A stretch of DNA of 64,000 bases from a virus. The DNA lies in the IMG/VR virus record IMGVR_UViG_3300033273_000392, positions 85,353-149,352 of that record. The stretch is one strand, 5' to 3'. Shown piece by piece: positions 41,792 through 50,616 of this stretch. Numbering within the stretch: the first letter of the stretch is position 1; each line of letters begins with the position of its first letter. Below the pieces are notes generated by a model. That model was given only the letters and a program-made list of their open reading frames with translations, ran no database searches and was not told the DNA's origin. Position numbers and translations under genes: made by a program.

Positions 41792-42469
41792 TTATGACTT
41801 TTTAATAATTTCGTCAATTATGCCATATTTAACGGCTTCTTCTGCGTTTAGCCAAAAATCTCGACTAGCATCTTTCTTTACAGTCTCTGGATCTTTATCA
41901 CAGTAAGATCCGAGAAGAACAAATAGTTCATGGTTTACTTTTTGCCATTCTTGCCAATCAATCTCCGCATCTTGAATATTACCATGAAATCCTCCAGAGG
42001 ACTGGTGCAGCATTGTTGTAGAGTGGCGAAGAGACATTCTTTTTCCTTTAGTTCCAGCGCCCAACAAGACAGAACCCATAGAAGCCGCCATACCTGTGTT
42101 AATAGTTCTAATATCGCAGTTGACGTATTCCATAACATCAACCATAGAAAGCCCTGACTTTACGGATCCACCTGGTGAATCAATATGCATTGTGATATCT
42201 TCTCCGCTTGAGCTGTTCAAAAACATAAGTTGAGCCTGAACTACGGTAGACATAGCGTCATTTACAGGACCAGCAACCCAAAGCAATCTATCCATCATCA
42301 ATCTTGAAAAGATATCAATTTGAGTTGCTCTTAGTTCTCTTTCTTCCAAAACATACGGAGTCATATTAGATTCAATATGCTTAGAATAAGCGTCGATAGT
42401 ATTACCTCCTATATTAAATTCAGATTTAGCGTATCTGTTAAACTCTTTGTCTTTTGAGTAGTAATTCAT
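41792..42469 (-). CDS. clpP: ClpP-like serine protease
   Basis: A 225-aa ClpP with intact triad: Ser130 in TGMAASMGSV, His155 in TTMLHQSS, Asp204 in ASRDFWLN. Oxyanion segment MHIDSPGGSVKSGLSM (about 94). An N-terminal extension of about 35 residues lacks the usual propeptide look. With ClpC (43.7 kb) it can form a phage degradation machine for host or phage regulators. Head proteases of some phages are also ClpP-like, but this one has no head-gene context. ATGA overlap with the hairpin protein at 42466. Confidence 0.93.
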   Translation of the reverse strand: MNYYSKDKEFNRYAKSEFNIGGNTIDAYSKHIESNMTPYVLEERELRATQIDIFSRLMMDRLLWVAGPVNDAMSTVVQAQLMFLNSSSGEDITMHIDSPGGSVKSGLSMVDVMEYVNCDIRTINTGMAASMGSVLLGAGTKGKRMSLRHSTTMLHQSSGGFHGNIQDAEIDWQEWQKVNHELFVLLGSYCDKDPETVKKDASRDFWLNAEEAVKYGIIDEIIKKS

Positions 42470-42783
42470 GGTCTATCTAAGTATGTTTGTATTTGTTTAA
42501 TTAGCTCGCATGTTTCGTATTCCTCTATCATAAGAAAGTACTCCATGGCTTTGCCTATGCTTTTGTAATAACCTTGTTCTGGAAGATGCATTTCATATTC
42601 CTTGCCGTCATTATCTACGAGTATTGCTAAAACGTCCTCTTCATAGTCTCCTTCTATTTTAGCCATAACATATTCTACAATGCGCCTATAGAATACATCA
42701 TATTTACTCATAAGAAGCATGTCGACATCTTCTCGCATGAGCTTATCTAGATCTACGTGTATTTTAGGAATCTCCGTAGCCAT
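42466..42783 (-). CDS. Small protein with UVR-like hairpin, 105 aa
   Basis: Acidic helical N-terminus; C-terminus KAMEYFLMIEEYETCELIKQ repeats the hairpin of the proteins at 14615, 15173 and 21520. It lies between clpP (4-nt overlap) and the hydroxymethylase-like gene (20-nt overlap). UVR-like elements in McsA and ClpC contact Clp machines, so an adaptor role is a reasonable guess. Confidence 0.65.
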   Translation of the reverse strand: MATEIPKIHVDLDKLMREDVDMLLMSKYDVFYRRIVEYVMAKIEGDYEEDVLAILVDNDGKEYEMHLPEQGYYKSIGKAMEYFLMIEEYETCELIKQIQTYLDRP

Positions 42784-43627
42784 CTAGGTTAAAGTATTCA
42801 CTTAGTAAGTGCTTGTAGTTTTCTTGACTAGAATGACCCTCGCTATCAGAAATCTTTTCAACTTCATTGATATACTTTTTAGCGGTTGGAGTAAAGACAA
42901 CTTTATCCTCAACAACATCTACAAATTTATCTAATAGAATGAAGGTGTGATTTTCTAGTGTTCCATTCTCTTTAATTTCGTCAGACAGTTCAAAGTGTCT
43001 TTCGTAGAAGTGTAGGTTATCTGCGAAGTGAAAATACCATCCAAGTTCAAGATCAGGATATTCATCCTTTAGAATCAAAAAGACCGACTGGTGTAAGAAT
43101 GAAAAGAAAGGAGCGTCAAACGTAAGACCATAGAATATATCGTTAGATCTCATCTGAACCTTCATGTGTAGTTGATTGTCTCTAATGAAGAAATTAGAGT
43201 ACATTGTGCATACAAAGTCTTTATTACCGTCGAACTGATATTCAGGTCGGTTAAAGAACATGATGGCCTGTCTGCTGTTCTTATCTGCTTTTAAAGAGTT
43301 AACTACCCAAACCAATTGCTCATTAAGCACGAGGTGTCCATAATTAGAGTTAATCTCGTTTGTTCCCGGATTTGTAATCCTATTCCAAAAGTTACTAAAC
43401 TTACCAATAAAGTTAACGTCGCGATCTTTTTTTAGATACCAGCTGAGCTCTCCGCTTAAGTACTTCCAGTTAAACGGACGGTCTTTAAAGTTGGCAATGC
43501 AGTCTAGCGGATCAATTGTAATATTCGCTAGCACGGTTTCTTTTACCTTAAGATCTCTTGGCTTAGACTCTTCTCCGGTAGTTTCGATGTGGTCGATAAC
43601 ACCGATAAACATATCTGAAAAACTCAT
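42764..43627 (-). CDS. dCMP hydroxymethylase-like (thymidylate synthase fold)
   Basis: A 287-aa thymidylate-synthase homologue. Conserved Glu60 in GELSWYL, Cys140 in DFVCTMYSN as the nucleophile, and QMRSNDIFYGLTFDAPFF (about 158). In TS the last segment ends PFN, the Asn that reads dUMP; here it is Asp171. In T4 gp42 the same Asn-to-Asp change makes the enzyme act on dCMP and install a hydroxymethyl group. So the phage may make 5-hydroxymethyl-dCMP, if the kinase and polymerase exist elsewhere. It is distinct from the true ThyA at 47.4 kb. Confidence 0.82.
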   Translation of the reverse strand: MSFSDMFIGVIDHIETTGEESKPRDLKVKETVLANITIDPLDCIANFKDRPFNWKYLSGELSWYLKKDRDVNFIGKFSNFWNRITNPGTNEINSNYGHLVLNEQLVWVVNSLKADKNSRQAIMFFNRPEYQFDGNKDFVCTMYSNFFIRDNQLHMKVQMRSNDIFYGLTFDAPFFSFLHQSVFLILKDEYPDLELGWYFHFADNLHFYERHFELSDEIKENGTLENHTFILLDKFVDVVEDKVVFTPTAKKYINEVEKISDSEGHSSQENYKHLLSEYFNLDGYGDS

Positions 43628-43652
43628 ATTAATCTATTTTAGAGTTATACGA

Positions 43653-45659
43653 TCACTTTATAGTAAGTTTATCCTCTTTGGACAACTTAGTAATAGTGTA
43701 TGTAACTCCTTTCTCTACTTCTGAATTCAGTATAGCATCTGCAACAAGGTCCTCTACATATTTTTGTATTGCTCTCTTTAGGGGGCGAGCGCCATACGCT
43801 GGGTCATATCCTTGTCCTGCAACAAACTTCTTTGCAGCTTTATTGAATTTGAATACATATCCTTCTTCTGCAATTCTATCAATAAACTCATCTAGCTCAA
43901 TATTTACGATTTCAAGGATGTGCTCTTCTTGCAGCTGATCAAATAGGATGATATCATCTAGTCTGTTTAAGAACTCAGGGCTAAATTTGTTCTTTAGTTC
44001 CTTCTTAATAATAGCATCAGTTTTAGATCTTCTTTCATCATCGCTAGTCTTTCCTTGGAAACCAATTCCAGTTCCAAAATCGGATAGTCTACGCGCGCCT
44101 ACGTTTGAGGTCATAATGATGACGGTGTTGGTAAAGTCTATGGTACGCCCGTTTGAATCTGTTAATCTACCTTCATCAAGAACTTGTAGCAAGATGTTAA
44201 ACACGTCGCTGTGCGCCTTCTCGATTTCATCGAACAAGACAACTGAGTATGGACGACGTCTTACTGATTCTGTCAGCTGACCACCGTCTTCGTGACCTAC
44301 ATAGCCTGGAGGTGAACCAATCAAGCGGCTAACGTTAAACTTTTCCTGATACTCGCTCATATCAATTCGAATCAAAGAGTCGCTATCGCCAAACAAGTAC
44401 TCAGCAAGTGCCTTCACTGTTTGTGTCTTACCGACGCCAGTTGGACCTAGGAACATAAATGATCCGGTAGGTTTTCTATGAGAAGACACCCCAGTTCTAG
44501 ACCTTTTAATGATTTTAGACAAAGAATCTACTGCATCGTCTTGACCTATAATGTACTTCTTAAGCTCCGGAGCCATGTTACGAATCATCTTGATATCATC
44601 AGATCCCAATCGTTTTACAGGAATTCCTGTTTGCATAGAAATAGTTTCTGCAATTTCTAATTCGGTCACCTTACGCTTTTTTTGCTTAAGAGACTGTTCC
44701 CATTTTTGGATTTCAGTAGCTATCTTAGTTTCTATTGACAATTGCTTATCTCTTAATTGAGCTGCCTCTTCGTAACTTTGCTCTGAAACTGCATTCTTTT
44801 TCTTGGCCTTAATGGCTTCTGCCTCTTTTTCAAGAGTTTTTAGGTGTGCGGGCACTTTAACCTCCATCAAATGCGTTCTAGCACCAGCCTCGTCCATAAG
44901 GTCAATGGCCTTATCTGGAAGTTCTCTTTGCTTAATGTACCTGTCGCTCATTTTAACACACGCTTCAATGGCTTCATCAGAATATGCAACACTATGATGG
45001 TCTTCGTACTTATCTTTGATGCGGTGTAAGATTTCAATCGTATCCTCTTGTGACGGCGGATCAATAAAGATTTCCTGGAATCTTCTAGTCAATGCTCCAT
45101 CATCTTCAATGTTCTCACGATACTCGTCTAGCGTTGTTGCACCAATACATTGAACCTGTCCTCTAGCTAAAGCCGGCTTCAAGATATTAGAAGCATCCAA
45201 TGCACCGCTGACGCCTCCGGCTCCAACGATCGTATGAATCTCATCAATGAATACAATTACATTCTTAGAATTCTTTAGTTCTTCTACGATCATCTTCATT
45301 CTCTCCTCAAATTCACCACGGTACTTAGTACCCGCAACGATCGTTGTCATGTTAAGAGAAATGATTCTTTTGTTCAAAAGAACCCTAGCCACCTTCTTAG
45401 ACACTATGCGTTGTGCAATTGCTTCGACAATTGCAGTCTTACCAACACCTGGATCCCCTAGAATAATAGGGTTATTCTTTTTACGGCGCGCAAGAATCTG
45501 GCAGATACGATATATTTCTGTATCTCTACCAATGATAGGATCCAGCTTGTTATCTTCTGCTAATTGAGTTAGGTCTTCACCAAACTCATCTAGAAATGGA
45601 GTAGCATTCTTCTTGTTGCTTCTCTTTTCGTTTTCATACCCGTCGGCGGCTAGTGACAT
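43653..45659 (-). CDS. clpC: ClpC-type AAA+ unfoldase without N domain
   Basis: A 668-aa Hsp100. D1 with GDPGVGKTAIVEAIA and VFIDEIHTIVGAG; a short middle domain with UVR-like YEEAAQLRDK; D2 with GPTGVGKTQTVKALAE, MSEYQEKFNVSRLIGSPPGY and FDEIEKAHSDVFN. FGTGIGFQGK in D2 has the IGF-type loop that docks ClpP. The usual N-terminal double-repeat adaptor domain (about 150 aa) is missing, so substrates are probably brought by a phage adaptor. Partner ClpP is encoded 1.2 kb away on the same strand. Confidence 0.94.
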   Translation of the reverse strand: MSLAADGYENEKRSNKKNATPFLDEFGEDLTQLAEDNKLDPIIGRDTEIYRICQILARRKKNNPIILGDPGVGKTAIVEAIAQRIVSKKVARVLLNKRIISLNMTTIVAGTKYRGEFEERMKMIVEELKNSKNVIVFIDEIHTIVGAGGVSGALDASNILKPALARGQVQCIGATTLDEYRENIEDDGALTRRFQEIFIDPPSQEDTIEILHRIKDKYEDHHSVAYSDEAIEACVKMSDRYIKQRELPDKAIDLMDEAGARTHLMEVKVPAHLKTLEKEAEAIKAKKKNAVSEQSYEEAAQLRDKQLSIETKIATEIQKWEQSLKQKKRKVTELEIAETISMQTGIPVKRLGSDDIKMIRNMAPELKKYIIGQDDAVDSLSKIIKRSRTGVSSHRKPTGSFMFLGPTGVGKTQTVKALAEYLFGDSDSLIRIDMSEYQEKFNVSRLIGSPPGYVGHEDGGQLTESVRRRPYSVVLFDEIEKAHSDVFNILLQVLDEGRLTDSNGRTIDFTNTVIIMTSNVGARRLSDFGTGIGFQGKTSDDERRSKTDAIIKKELKNKFSPEFLNRLDDIILFDQLQEEHILEIVNIELDEFIDRIAEEGYVFKFNKAAKKFVAGQGYDPAYGARPLKRAIQKYVEDLVADAILNSEVEKGVTYTITKLSKEDKLTIK

Positions 45660-45714
45660 GTGCTATTAGTGTGTTTATTATTATCTATCTATTTAACATA
45701 TTATACGCGGTCTT

Positions 45715-46179
45715 TTATCCTTGTTTATGAGCAATGTCGTCTGCTGCATAAACCGCTGGAAGAAGCTCCGGTTTTACTCTTGCCTTAAAGCCAAGAGATT
45801 CAACATAACCAACCGCAGCAGATACAAGCTTATTTGATTTGTGCGACGGATCAATGTTATAGTCTAAATCTATCGTGTTTATTTCAATTCCTTTTTCTCT
45901 TAAGTACAAAGCCGTTTGTATGGACCTTTCGGCCTCTCCCCACAATCTTGTCCACATATCATTAATAATCGGAAGCTTTTCCTTCATGTATATTACATGG
46001 CAACCTGATTCTTCTACGTGAAAGACCAATGTAGTTGCGTATGTTGTAAAGTTTCCTCGGTTTTGACTATCACATCCTAGATAGATCTTTATGTCGTAGT
46101 TTTTATTGCTTTCTAGATACGTTTTTGTATACTCTGAAACTTCAAAGGACTTGTTATCTGTTAATTTTTTAAACTTCAT
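45715..46179 (-). CDS. YkuK/DUF458-like RNase H-fold protein
   Basis: 154 aa. Core YDIKIYLGCDSQNRGNFTTY with the G-x-D-S-Q RNase-H-like first motif, then ATTLVFHVEESGCHVIYMKE and a helical end with INTIDLDYNIDPSHKSNKLV. It matches the DUF458 group (B. subtilis YkuK), predicted to be an RNase H-related nuclease, role unknown. Overlaps the GT2-TPR gene by 11 nt. Confidence 0.8.
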   Translation of the reverse strand: MKFKKLTDNKSFEVSEYTKTYLESNKNYDIKIYLGCDSQNRGNFTTYATTLVFHVEESGCHVIYMKEKLPIINDMWTRLWGEAERSIQTALYLREKGIEINTIDLDYNIDPSHKSNKLVSAAVGYVESLGFKARVKPELLPAVYAADDIAHKQG

Positions 46180-47365
46180 ATACTTCTACTTCTTTTTCAC
46201 TCACCATATCCAATAACTCTTCTTTGCTTTTCCCAGGGAAGTAGAATTTCATGTTTTCAATAATATTGTCGACATCATATTCGTTTTTATGTCGGTATAC
46301 GGCCTTAAAGCTATCTAGAATATCCTTATCGTTTTGTTCTAAGTTATAGAAGGAATTGTAATAAAAGGTCACAATAGTAAGAATATAGTCTATTGCGTGG
46401 TTATAAACATGATGTTGTACAAAAAGTTTGTCTCTTTTAGGATATTTGATATTTTTAGCAGCCCTAGCATACATATATGCCGTAATCTTACGGTCTTTAT
46501 CGTAATAATGCTCTGCAATCCTATACAGACACTCGGCTCTAGTCTGATCAAAGTCGTATCCACGCGACCAAGCTGAGATTGCCATCTCTTCTTGTCCGTT
46601 TTTCATGTACGCCTTGCCTAATTCAACATATGACATCATAACCTCTTCTCTCCATCCCCCTAGTTCTATTCTTTTCTTATACCAGTAGATGGTCTTTTCC
46701 CAATTTTTAGTATTCCTAAAGCTTTGTCCGCAGTAAAATGCATATCTAGGAAGAAGATTCCACTTATCCGTATCTTCTTTCTCTAATTCATAAAATGCTT
46801 CTTCTAGGGCAGCGGCATCCTTTCCATACTTAACCTCACTTGGAACTTGGCTTCTATTTCCAAAATGGCCAGGTATAACGTTGTACCCTCCCTTAATATA
46901 ACCTGACTTAAACTTCATTCCAGGCTCTTCTCTAGCGATAACCTCATGGACTACGCCAACCCATTGCCAGAACCAGTCGGATCTAACTAAGAAAATACGA
47001 TCCCATGTTATTTCACCTCCCTTTAGCTCAAAGTAGTATGCATCCATTTCCTTACCCTCTGGTAACGTGACTTCTCCTTCAATTCTATCATCTGCGTCGA
47101 AAAACAGGGTGTAATCGCATTTTCCCCTAGCATATGTTAGGGCTACTGATCTGTTATGTGCAAAGTTCTTCCATTCATCCTCGTGGAGCTCACCAGGAAT
47201 ACCCTCTTTCTCAAAGAAATTTTTAATGATGTCTTGGGTCCCATCCGTACTTCCAGTGTCTGAAATCGCCCAATATTTAATAGGTAGTTTGTCGCATAAG
47301 TTGCGAAGACAGTCTTCAATGATCGGAGCTTCGTCCTTTACGATCATATTCAAGCATATATCCAT
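46169..47365 (-). CDS. GT2-like glycosyltransferase with TPR-type C-terminal half
   Basis: 398 aa. N-terminal GT-A domain: ICLNMIVKDEAPIIEDCLRN, ISDTGSTDGTQDI, FFDADDRIEGE (the D-x-D). The C-terminal half (about 190-350) is helical with tetratricopeptide-like pairs (YWYKKRIELGG ... AYMKNGQEEMAISAW). A common family in Bacteroidota and giant viruses, for glycan or protein glycosylation. Acceptor unknown; possible partner for virion glycosylation. Confidence 0.85.
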   Translation of the reverse strand: MDICLNMIVKDEAPIIEDCLRNLCDKLPIKYWAISDTGSTDGTQDIIKNFFEKEGIPGELHEDEWKNFAHNRSVALTYARGKCDYTLFFDADDRIEGEVTLPEGKEMDAYYFELKGGEITWDRIFLVRSDWFWQWVGVVHEVIAREEPGMKFKSGYIKGGYNVIPGHFGNRSQVPSEVKYGKDAAALEEAFYELEKEDTDKWNLLPRYAFYCGQSFRNTKNWEKTIYWYKKRIELGGWREEVMMSYVELGKAYMKNGQEEMAISAWSRGYDFDQTRAECLYRIAEHYYDKDRKITAYMYARAAKNIKYPKRDKLFVQHHVYNHAIDYILTIVTFYYNSFYNLEQNDKDILDSFKAVYRHKNEYDVDNIIENMKFYFPGKSKEELLDMVSEKEVEVYEV

Positions 47366-47376
47366 ATTCTATAAGT

Positions 47377-48438
47377 TTAGTTGGATAAGGGCGCCTTAAT
47401 CGTAGGATGGCTCTCATATCCAATGAGTTTAACGTTAGTTGCTTCAAAGTTATCTATCCCACACTCATTTGACAGTTCAATTCTAGGAAGCGCATATGCC
47501 TCTCTAAGGATCTGCTCTCTTGCCTGATCCATATGGTTAGAATAGAGGTGTACGTCGCCTAAGTTGGCAACTAGCTCTTCAGCAACCATGTTGACTTCTT
47601 TAGCCAGAATCTCTAAAAGCAACGCGTACGAAGAGATATTAAACGGAAGTCCTAGGAATGTATCCACTGACCTCTGATTCCACATCAATGAGATAGCCCT
47701 ACGCGGAACGCCTTCCGCATCCATCTCTTGTTCTATAAAATCGTGATGCATTGCAGACCCTATCTTTTTTTGATACCAAGACCATCGCTCATTTTGTGAA
47801 AGCTCGCGCGTCCACACTTGGAAACCATAGTGACATGGCGGCAACCACATCTTACTCAAGTGCCCAACATTCCAAGCACTAACCATAAGGCGCCGATCGT
47901 CTGGCCTACTCTTAAGCTTTTCAACCAACTCTCGGATCTGATCTACTCCTTCATGCTCTTCACGCTCCAGTCCTAGTGGATCGTCAAGAGGCGAGTCCGC
48001 GCCCCACTTTCTCCATTGATGACCATAGATAGGACCTAGCTCGCCATACTCTTTAGCAAACTCGGCATCTTCTTTAATCTTTTCTATGAACTCCTTTTGA
48101 CTTAGGATATGAACGTTCTCTTCACCCTCTTCGATCTTCACTATCCTCATACGCCAAAGGTAATACTTATAGGCATCGCCGTTCCAAATGTTACAGCCAC
48201 GGTCAACAAGAAATTTTATATTCGTGTCTCCCTTCAAAAACCATGCCAACTCAGTGACCATAGTTTTCCATGCCATCTTCTTTGTGGTTAGAAGAGGAAA
48301 CCCTTCTCGCATATCATGCCTTAACTGACGACCAAACACGCTTCTGGTTCCAGTTCCGGTTCTATCGCCCTTATCTACTCCGTTCTCAATGATATCTACT
48401 AAGAGGCTTTGATACTTTTCGTCTATTGTGTTTCTCAT
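47377..48438 (-). CDS. thyA: Thymidylate synthase ThyA
   Basis: 353 aa, makes dTMP from dUMP with methylene-tetrahydrofolate. Conserved segments: GDRTGTGTRSVFG, ELAWFLKGDTNI, LGPIYGHQWRKWG, catalytic LPPCHYGFQVW (about 215), MWNQRSVDTFLGLPFN (Asn kept), LGDVHLYSNH. Longer than the usual 264 aa because of two insertions (about 95-125 and 222-258). Acts after dCMP deaminase. ATGA overlap with the 63-aa gene upstream. Confidence 0.96.
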   Translation of the reverse strand: MRNTIDEKYQSLLVDIIENGVDKGDRTGTGTRSVFGRQLRHDMREGFPLLTTKKMAWKTMVTELAWFLKGDTNIKFLVDRGCNIWNGDAYKYYLWRMRIVKIEEGEENVHILSQKEFIEKIKEDAEFAKEYGELGPIYGHQWRKWGADSPLDDPLGLEREEHEGVDQIRELVEKLKSRPDDRRLMVSAWNVGHLSKMWLPPCHYGFQVWTRELSQNERWSWYQKKIGSAMHHDFIEQEMDAEGVPRRAISLMWNQRSVDTFLGLPFNISSYALLLEILAKEVNMVAEELVANLGDVHLYSNHMDQAREQILREAYALPRIELSNECGIDNFEATNVKLIGYESHPTIKAPLSN

Positions 48439-48626
48439 CTTCCTGATCCCATTACTCGGTTAGTGCAGCGCCAGCAAAGTGCGCGTGCACAGTTTTCGTC
48501 AACCTCAATAACCACGTCGCAGCCTCCTACTGGAGCCCAGTTGCCCCATTTAGATTCAGAAGGGACACTATTCATGCACTTAACTTTCCTTAACTTCCCT
48601 CCCTTTACTCTTTTTGATTTAGCCAT
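48435..48626 (-). CDS. Small Cys-containing basic protein, 63 aa
   Basis: I chose the ATG at 48626 (MAKSKRVKGGKLRKVKCMNS); the longer frame to 48794 overlaps the next gene. A CWRCTNRV pair and another Cys pair region suggest a metal site; basic N-terminus suggests nucleic-acid binding. Not recognised. Coupled to thyA by ATGA. Confidence 0.65.
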   Translation of the reverse strand: MAKSKRVKGGKLRKVKCMNSVPSESKWGNWAPVGGCDVVIEVDENCARALCWRCTNRVMGSGR

Positions 48627-48757
48627 TCTATTTTCTATTAGACATATAGTTCTTATATGACCAATATTACTCAAAGTTTCTATGACGACCTCAGGGGAAA
48701 AGTTTTCGGAAAATTTTGGGGGATTTTTTAGAACAGCCGCAGATCGCGCGCTGTACC

Positions 48758-49009
48758 TTATCCCCAATCGTCTTCGTACGCATCCCATTCCCATATGTTC
48801 TCTAAGAACTCGTACTGTGTAAAGTATTCATAAAGATCTGTACCGTCTATACCACGATCGTACAAAAGTTCACTTAGTTCTAGTACCAAATCAGAATCTA
48901 AAGATATACCTCCAATCCAATTATCCCAATTCACCTCATCTAACATCATAAAGAGAGCCTCACATACTTGAGATATGTAAATAGCTACATCAGTACTAAA
49001 TTCATCCAT
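48758..49009 (-). CDS. Small acidic protein, 83 aa
   Basis: Very acidic with many Asp/Glu/Trp/Tyr (ENIWEWDAYEDDWG at the end). Helical. Such charge can mark a DNA mimic or inhibitor, but no family is recognised. Next to the compositionally distinct region. Confidence 0.6.
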   Translation of the reverse strand: MDEFSTDVAIYISQVCEALFMMLDEVNWDNWIGGISLDSDLVLELSELLYDRGIDGTDLYEYFTQYEFLENIWEWDAYEDDWG

Positions 49010-49288
49010 TCTAATTTACCCTATATTTTTAGGCCCGGCCCTCAATACCAGGGGCCCCTAGCTGCGGCTTAAGGCCCTCAACTTATATACTCTGGCCGCT
49101 CGCGTTCTTTAGAAGAGTTATACTGACATGTAGCGGTTGTACCGCATTACTCAGATAGGGCCTCTTATTGTACTGGCGAAGTCTCTAATTCCCTCCCATT
49201 CCTTTTAGTTCTCTTATACTCTGTAGAGAATCGTTTTGTTTGTACCTTTGATACCCCTGGGTCTCAAAGGCCCGGCGCCGCGAGGCGA
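49010..49288. other. Gene-free GC-rich spacer
   Basis: I see no open frame, tRNA or clear promoter. The stretch has GC-rich blocks (AGGCCCGGCCC, AGGGGCCCCT, GGCCCGGCGCCGCG) unlike the AT-rich remainder. It could hold regulatory or replication signals. Confidence 0.5.
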
Positions 49289-50203
49289 TTAGCGCATCCG
49301 CGGCATCCGGATCTTCGGGATACTCATTTTGGGTGCCATCTTAGGGTTTTTTAGACTGAAAGTGCTCTGGGACTTTCTCAGATAGTCTGCCTTAGGTACT
49401 CCCCTATCTGGCGTGGGGCTTTGTGGGGTCCCTGGAGGACTCTGGGGTTTTCTCATACTGATTCCCTCCGGTTGAGGTACATCAGCTTTGGGTGTAGGAG
49501 CGTCCTGCTCGGACGACTTCTCCGATAGGCGTCCTCCGGCTTCCCCGTTGGCCTCCATACTTTTTTGCCTACCCTGATCTATGACGGTTACCCTAGGTGC
49601 TGTAGCGTCACTACCGTCCTCTGGGAACTTGGCCTCGCCATACTCGGTTTCCGGTGGTACCGGATTGTCTTTAGGGATCCCCTCCCCGGCAGTCTGCCCT
49701 GTGGTCTTCTTGGCCGTGTTAACGTCCCCGACCATGTCCATGTTGTTTGAGGGGTTCGTTTGCTTTGGATCCCTCATAGTGCCATTGGCACTTTGGGTTT
49801 GGCTGTTAGCGTCACTTGTGTTGGTATTGGAATCCTGGCTAGCCTTCTGGGTAGGCTCGTTAACCAACGAGCTCCCCTCGCCTATCGGCGGAGTTGTAGG
49901 CTGTGTAGGTCTCTGTTGACTGAATAGATTCATTGTACTCATGAATCCTCTGTTTCCTATACCGTTAAACATACTGTATCTATTCGGGTTAGCGCGCGAC
50001 CCTGGAGGCGCTTCCCCCGGGGGCCCTGAATTTTCTGCTAGGGGTGACATTCGTGTTTTCTCTAAATACCTCTGAGGCCTCGCGCGGGCCCTGGAATCGG
50101 AATCCCGGGCTGTCATAACTGGCGCGTTTCTGGAACATCGCGATAGCTTATAAAGGTATATTAACAAAAAAGCATGCGGAGCGGGACACCACCCCTCTGC
50201 CAT
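49289..50203 (-). CDS. Disordered Pro/Ser/Asn/Gln-rich protein (start uncertain)
   Basis: Up to 304 aa. The N-terminal part before MSPLAENSGPPGEAPPGSRA (about residue 52) may be non-coding; I cannot choose a start. The rest is low-complexity and predicted disordered, ending KMSIPKIRMPRMR with a regular K/P/M pattern that argues for real translation. GC-rich codons differ from neighbours. Function unknown; could be a condensate-forming or scaffold protein. Confidence 0.5.
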   Translation of the reverse strand: MAEGWCPAPHAFLLIYLYKLSRCSRNAPVMTARDSDSRARARPQRYLEKTRMSPLAENSGPPGEAPPGSRANPNRYSMFNGIGNRGFMSTMNLFSQQRPTQPTTPPIGEGSSLVNEPTQKASQDSNTNTSDANSQTQSANGTMRDPKQTNPSNNMDMVGDVNTAKKTTGQTAGEGIPKDNPVPPETEYGEAKFPEDGSDATAPRVTVIDQGRQKSMEANGEAGGRLSEKSSEQDAPTPKADVPQPEGISMRKPQSPPGTPQSPTPDRGVPKADYLRKSQSTFSLKNPKMAPKMSIPKIRMPRMR

Positions 50204-50234
50204 GCCCTAAATCGCGCGCATGCCCCCACGGCCC

Positions 50235-50534
50235 CTAATCGCGTCGCGGCCACCGGTGGCTGCCATATATGGCCTTTATTACTGTGGCTTCAGAGTGTTC
50301 TACATGGCCATCATGATCCAATCGCCATATAGAGGCTGAGAAGTCTCTGTTCCCTACTGGTGTAATGGCTATTTTCCATGCTACCCCTTCTGTGAATACT
50401 GAGTCTCTGTATACCTGGTCTTTCCAGTACCCTTTAGTTGTAATGTGGCCTGTGGGTATAGTGTCTATTTCGAAATGGTCTGGTCTTGTCATTCGTAGTG
50501 CTTTAATATATACATCCATCTTTCTAATGGACAT
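50235..50534 (-). CDS. Hypothetical protein, about 94-99 aa
   Basis: MDVYIKALRMTRPDHFEIDT is the likely start (50519); the frame opens at 50534. Compact and mixed, with Trp and His (IWRLDHDGHVEHSEATV). Not recognised. In the GC-richer block. Confidence 0.6.
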   Translation of the reverse strand: MSIRKMDVYIKALRMTRPDHFEIDTIPTGHITTKGYWKDQVYRDSVFTEGVAWKIAITPVGNRDFSASIWRLDHDGHVEHSEATVIKAIYGSHRWPRRD

Positions 50535-50616
50535 GCCTTTCTGTAGTATCTATTAGTGATATAGAGATATGCTTTGAGGGCGCGGGTTGGCACCTTGATG
50601 GTTAGGTGGATAGTGC

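Noticed and set aside
48627-48794. N-terminal extension of the 63-aa Cys protein to 48794
   Set aside because: It would overlap the 83-aa gene, and its sequence shows no domain; MAKSKRVKGG at 48626 is a better start.
49010-49288. Possible tRNA or structured RNA in the GC-rich spacer
   Set aside because: No cloverleaf arms or GTTC-type T-loop could be found on either strand by eye.
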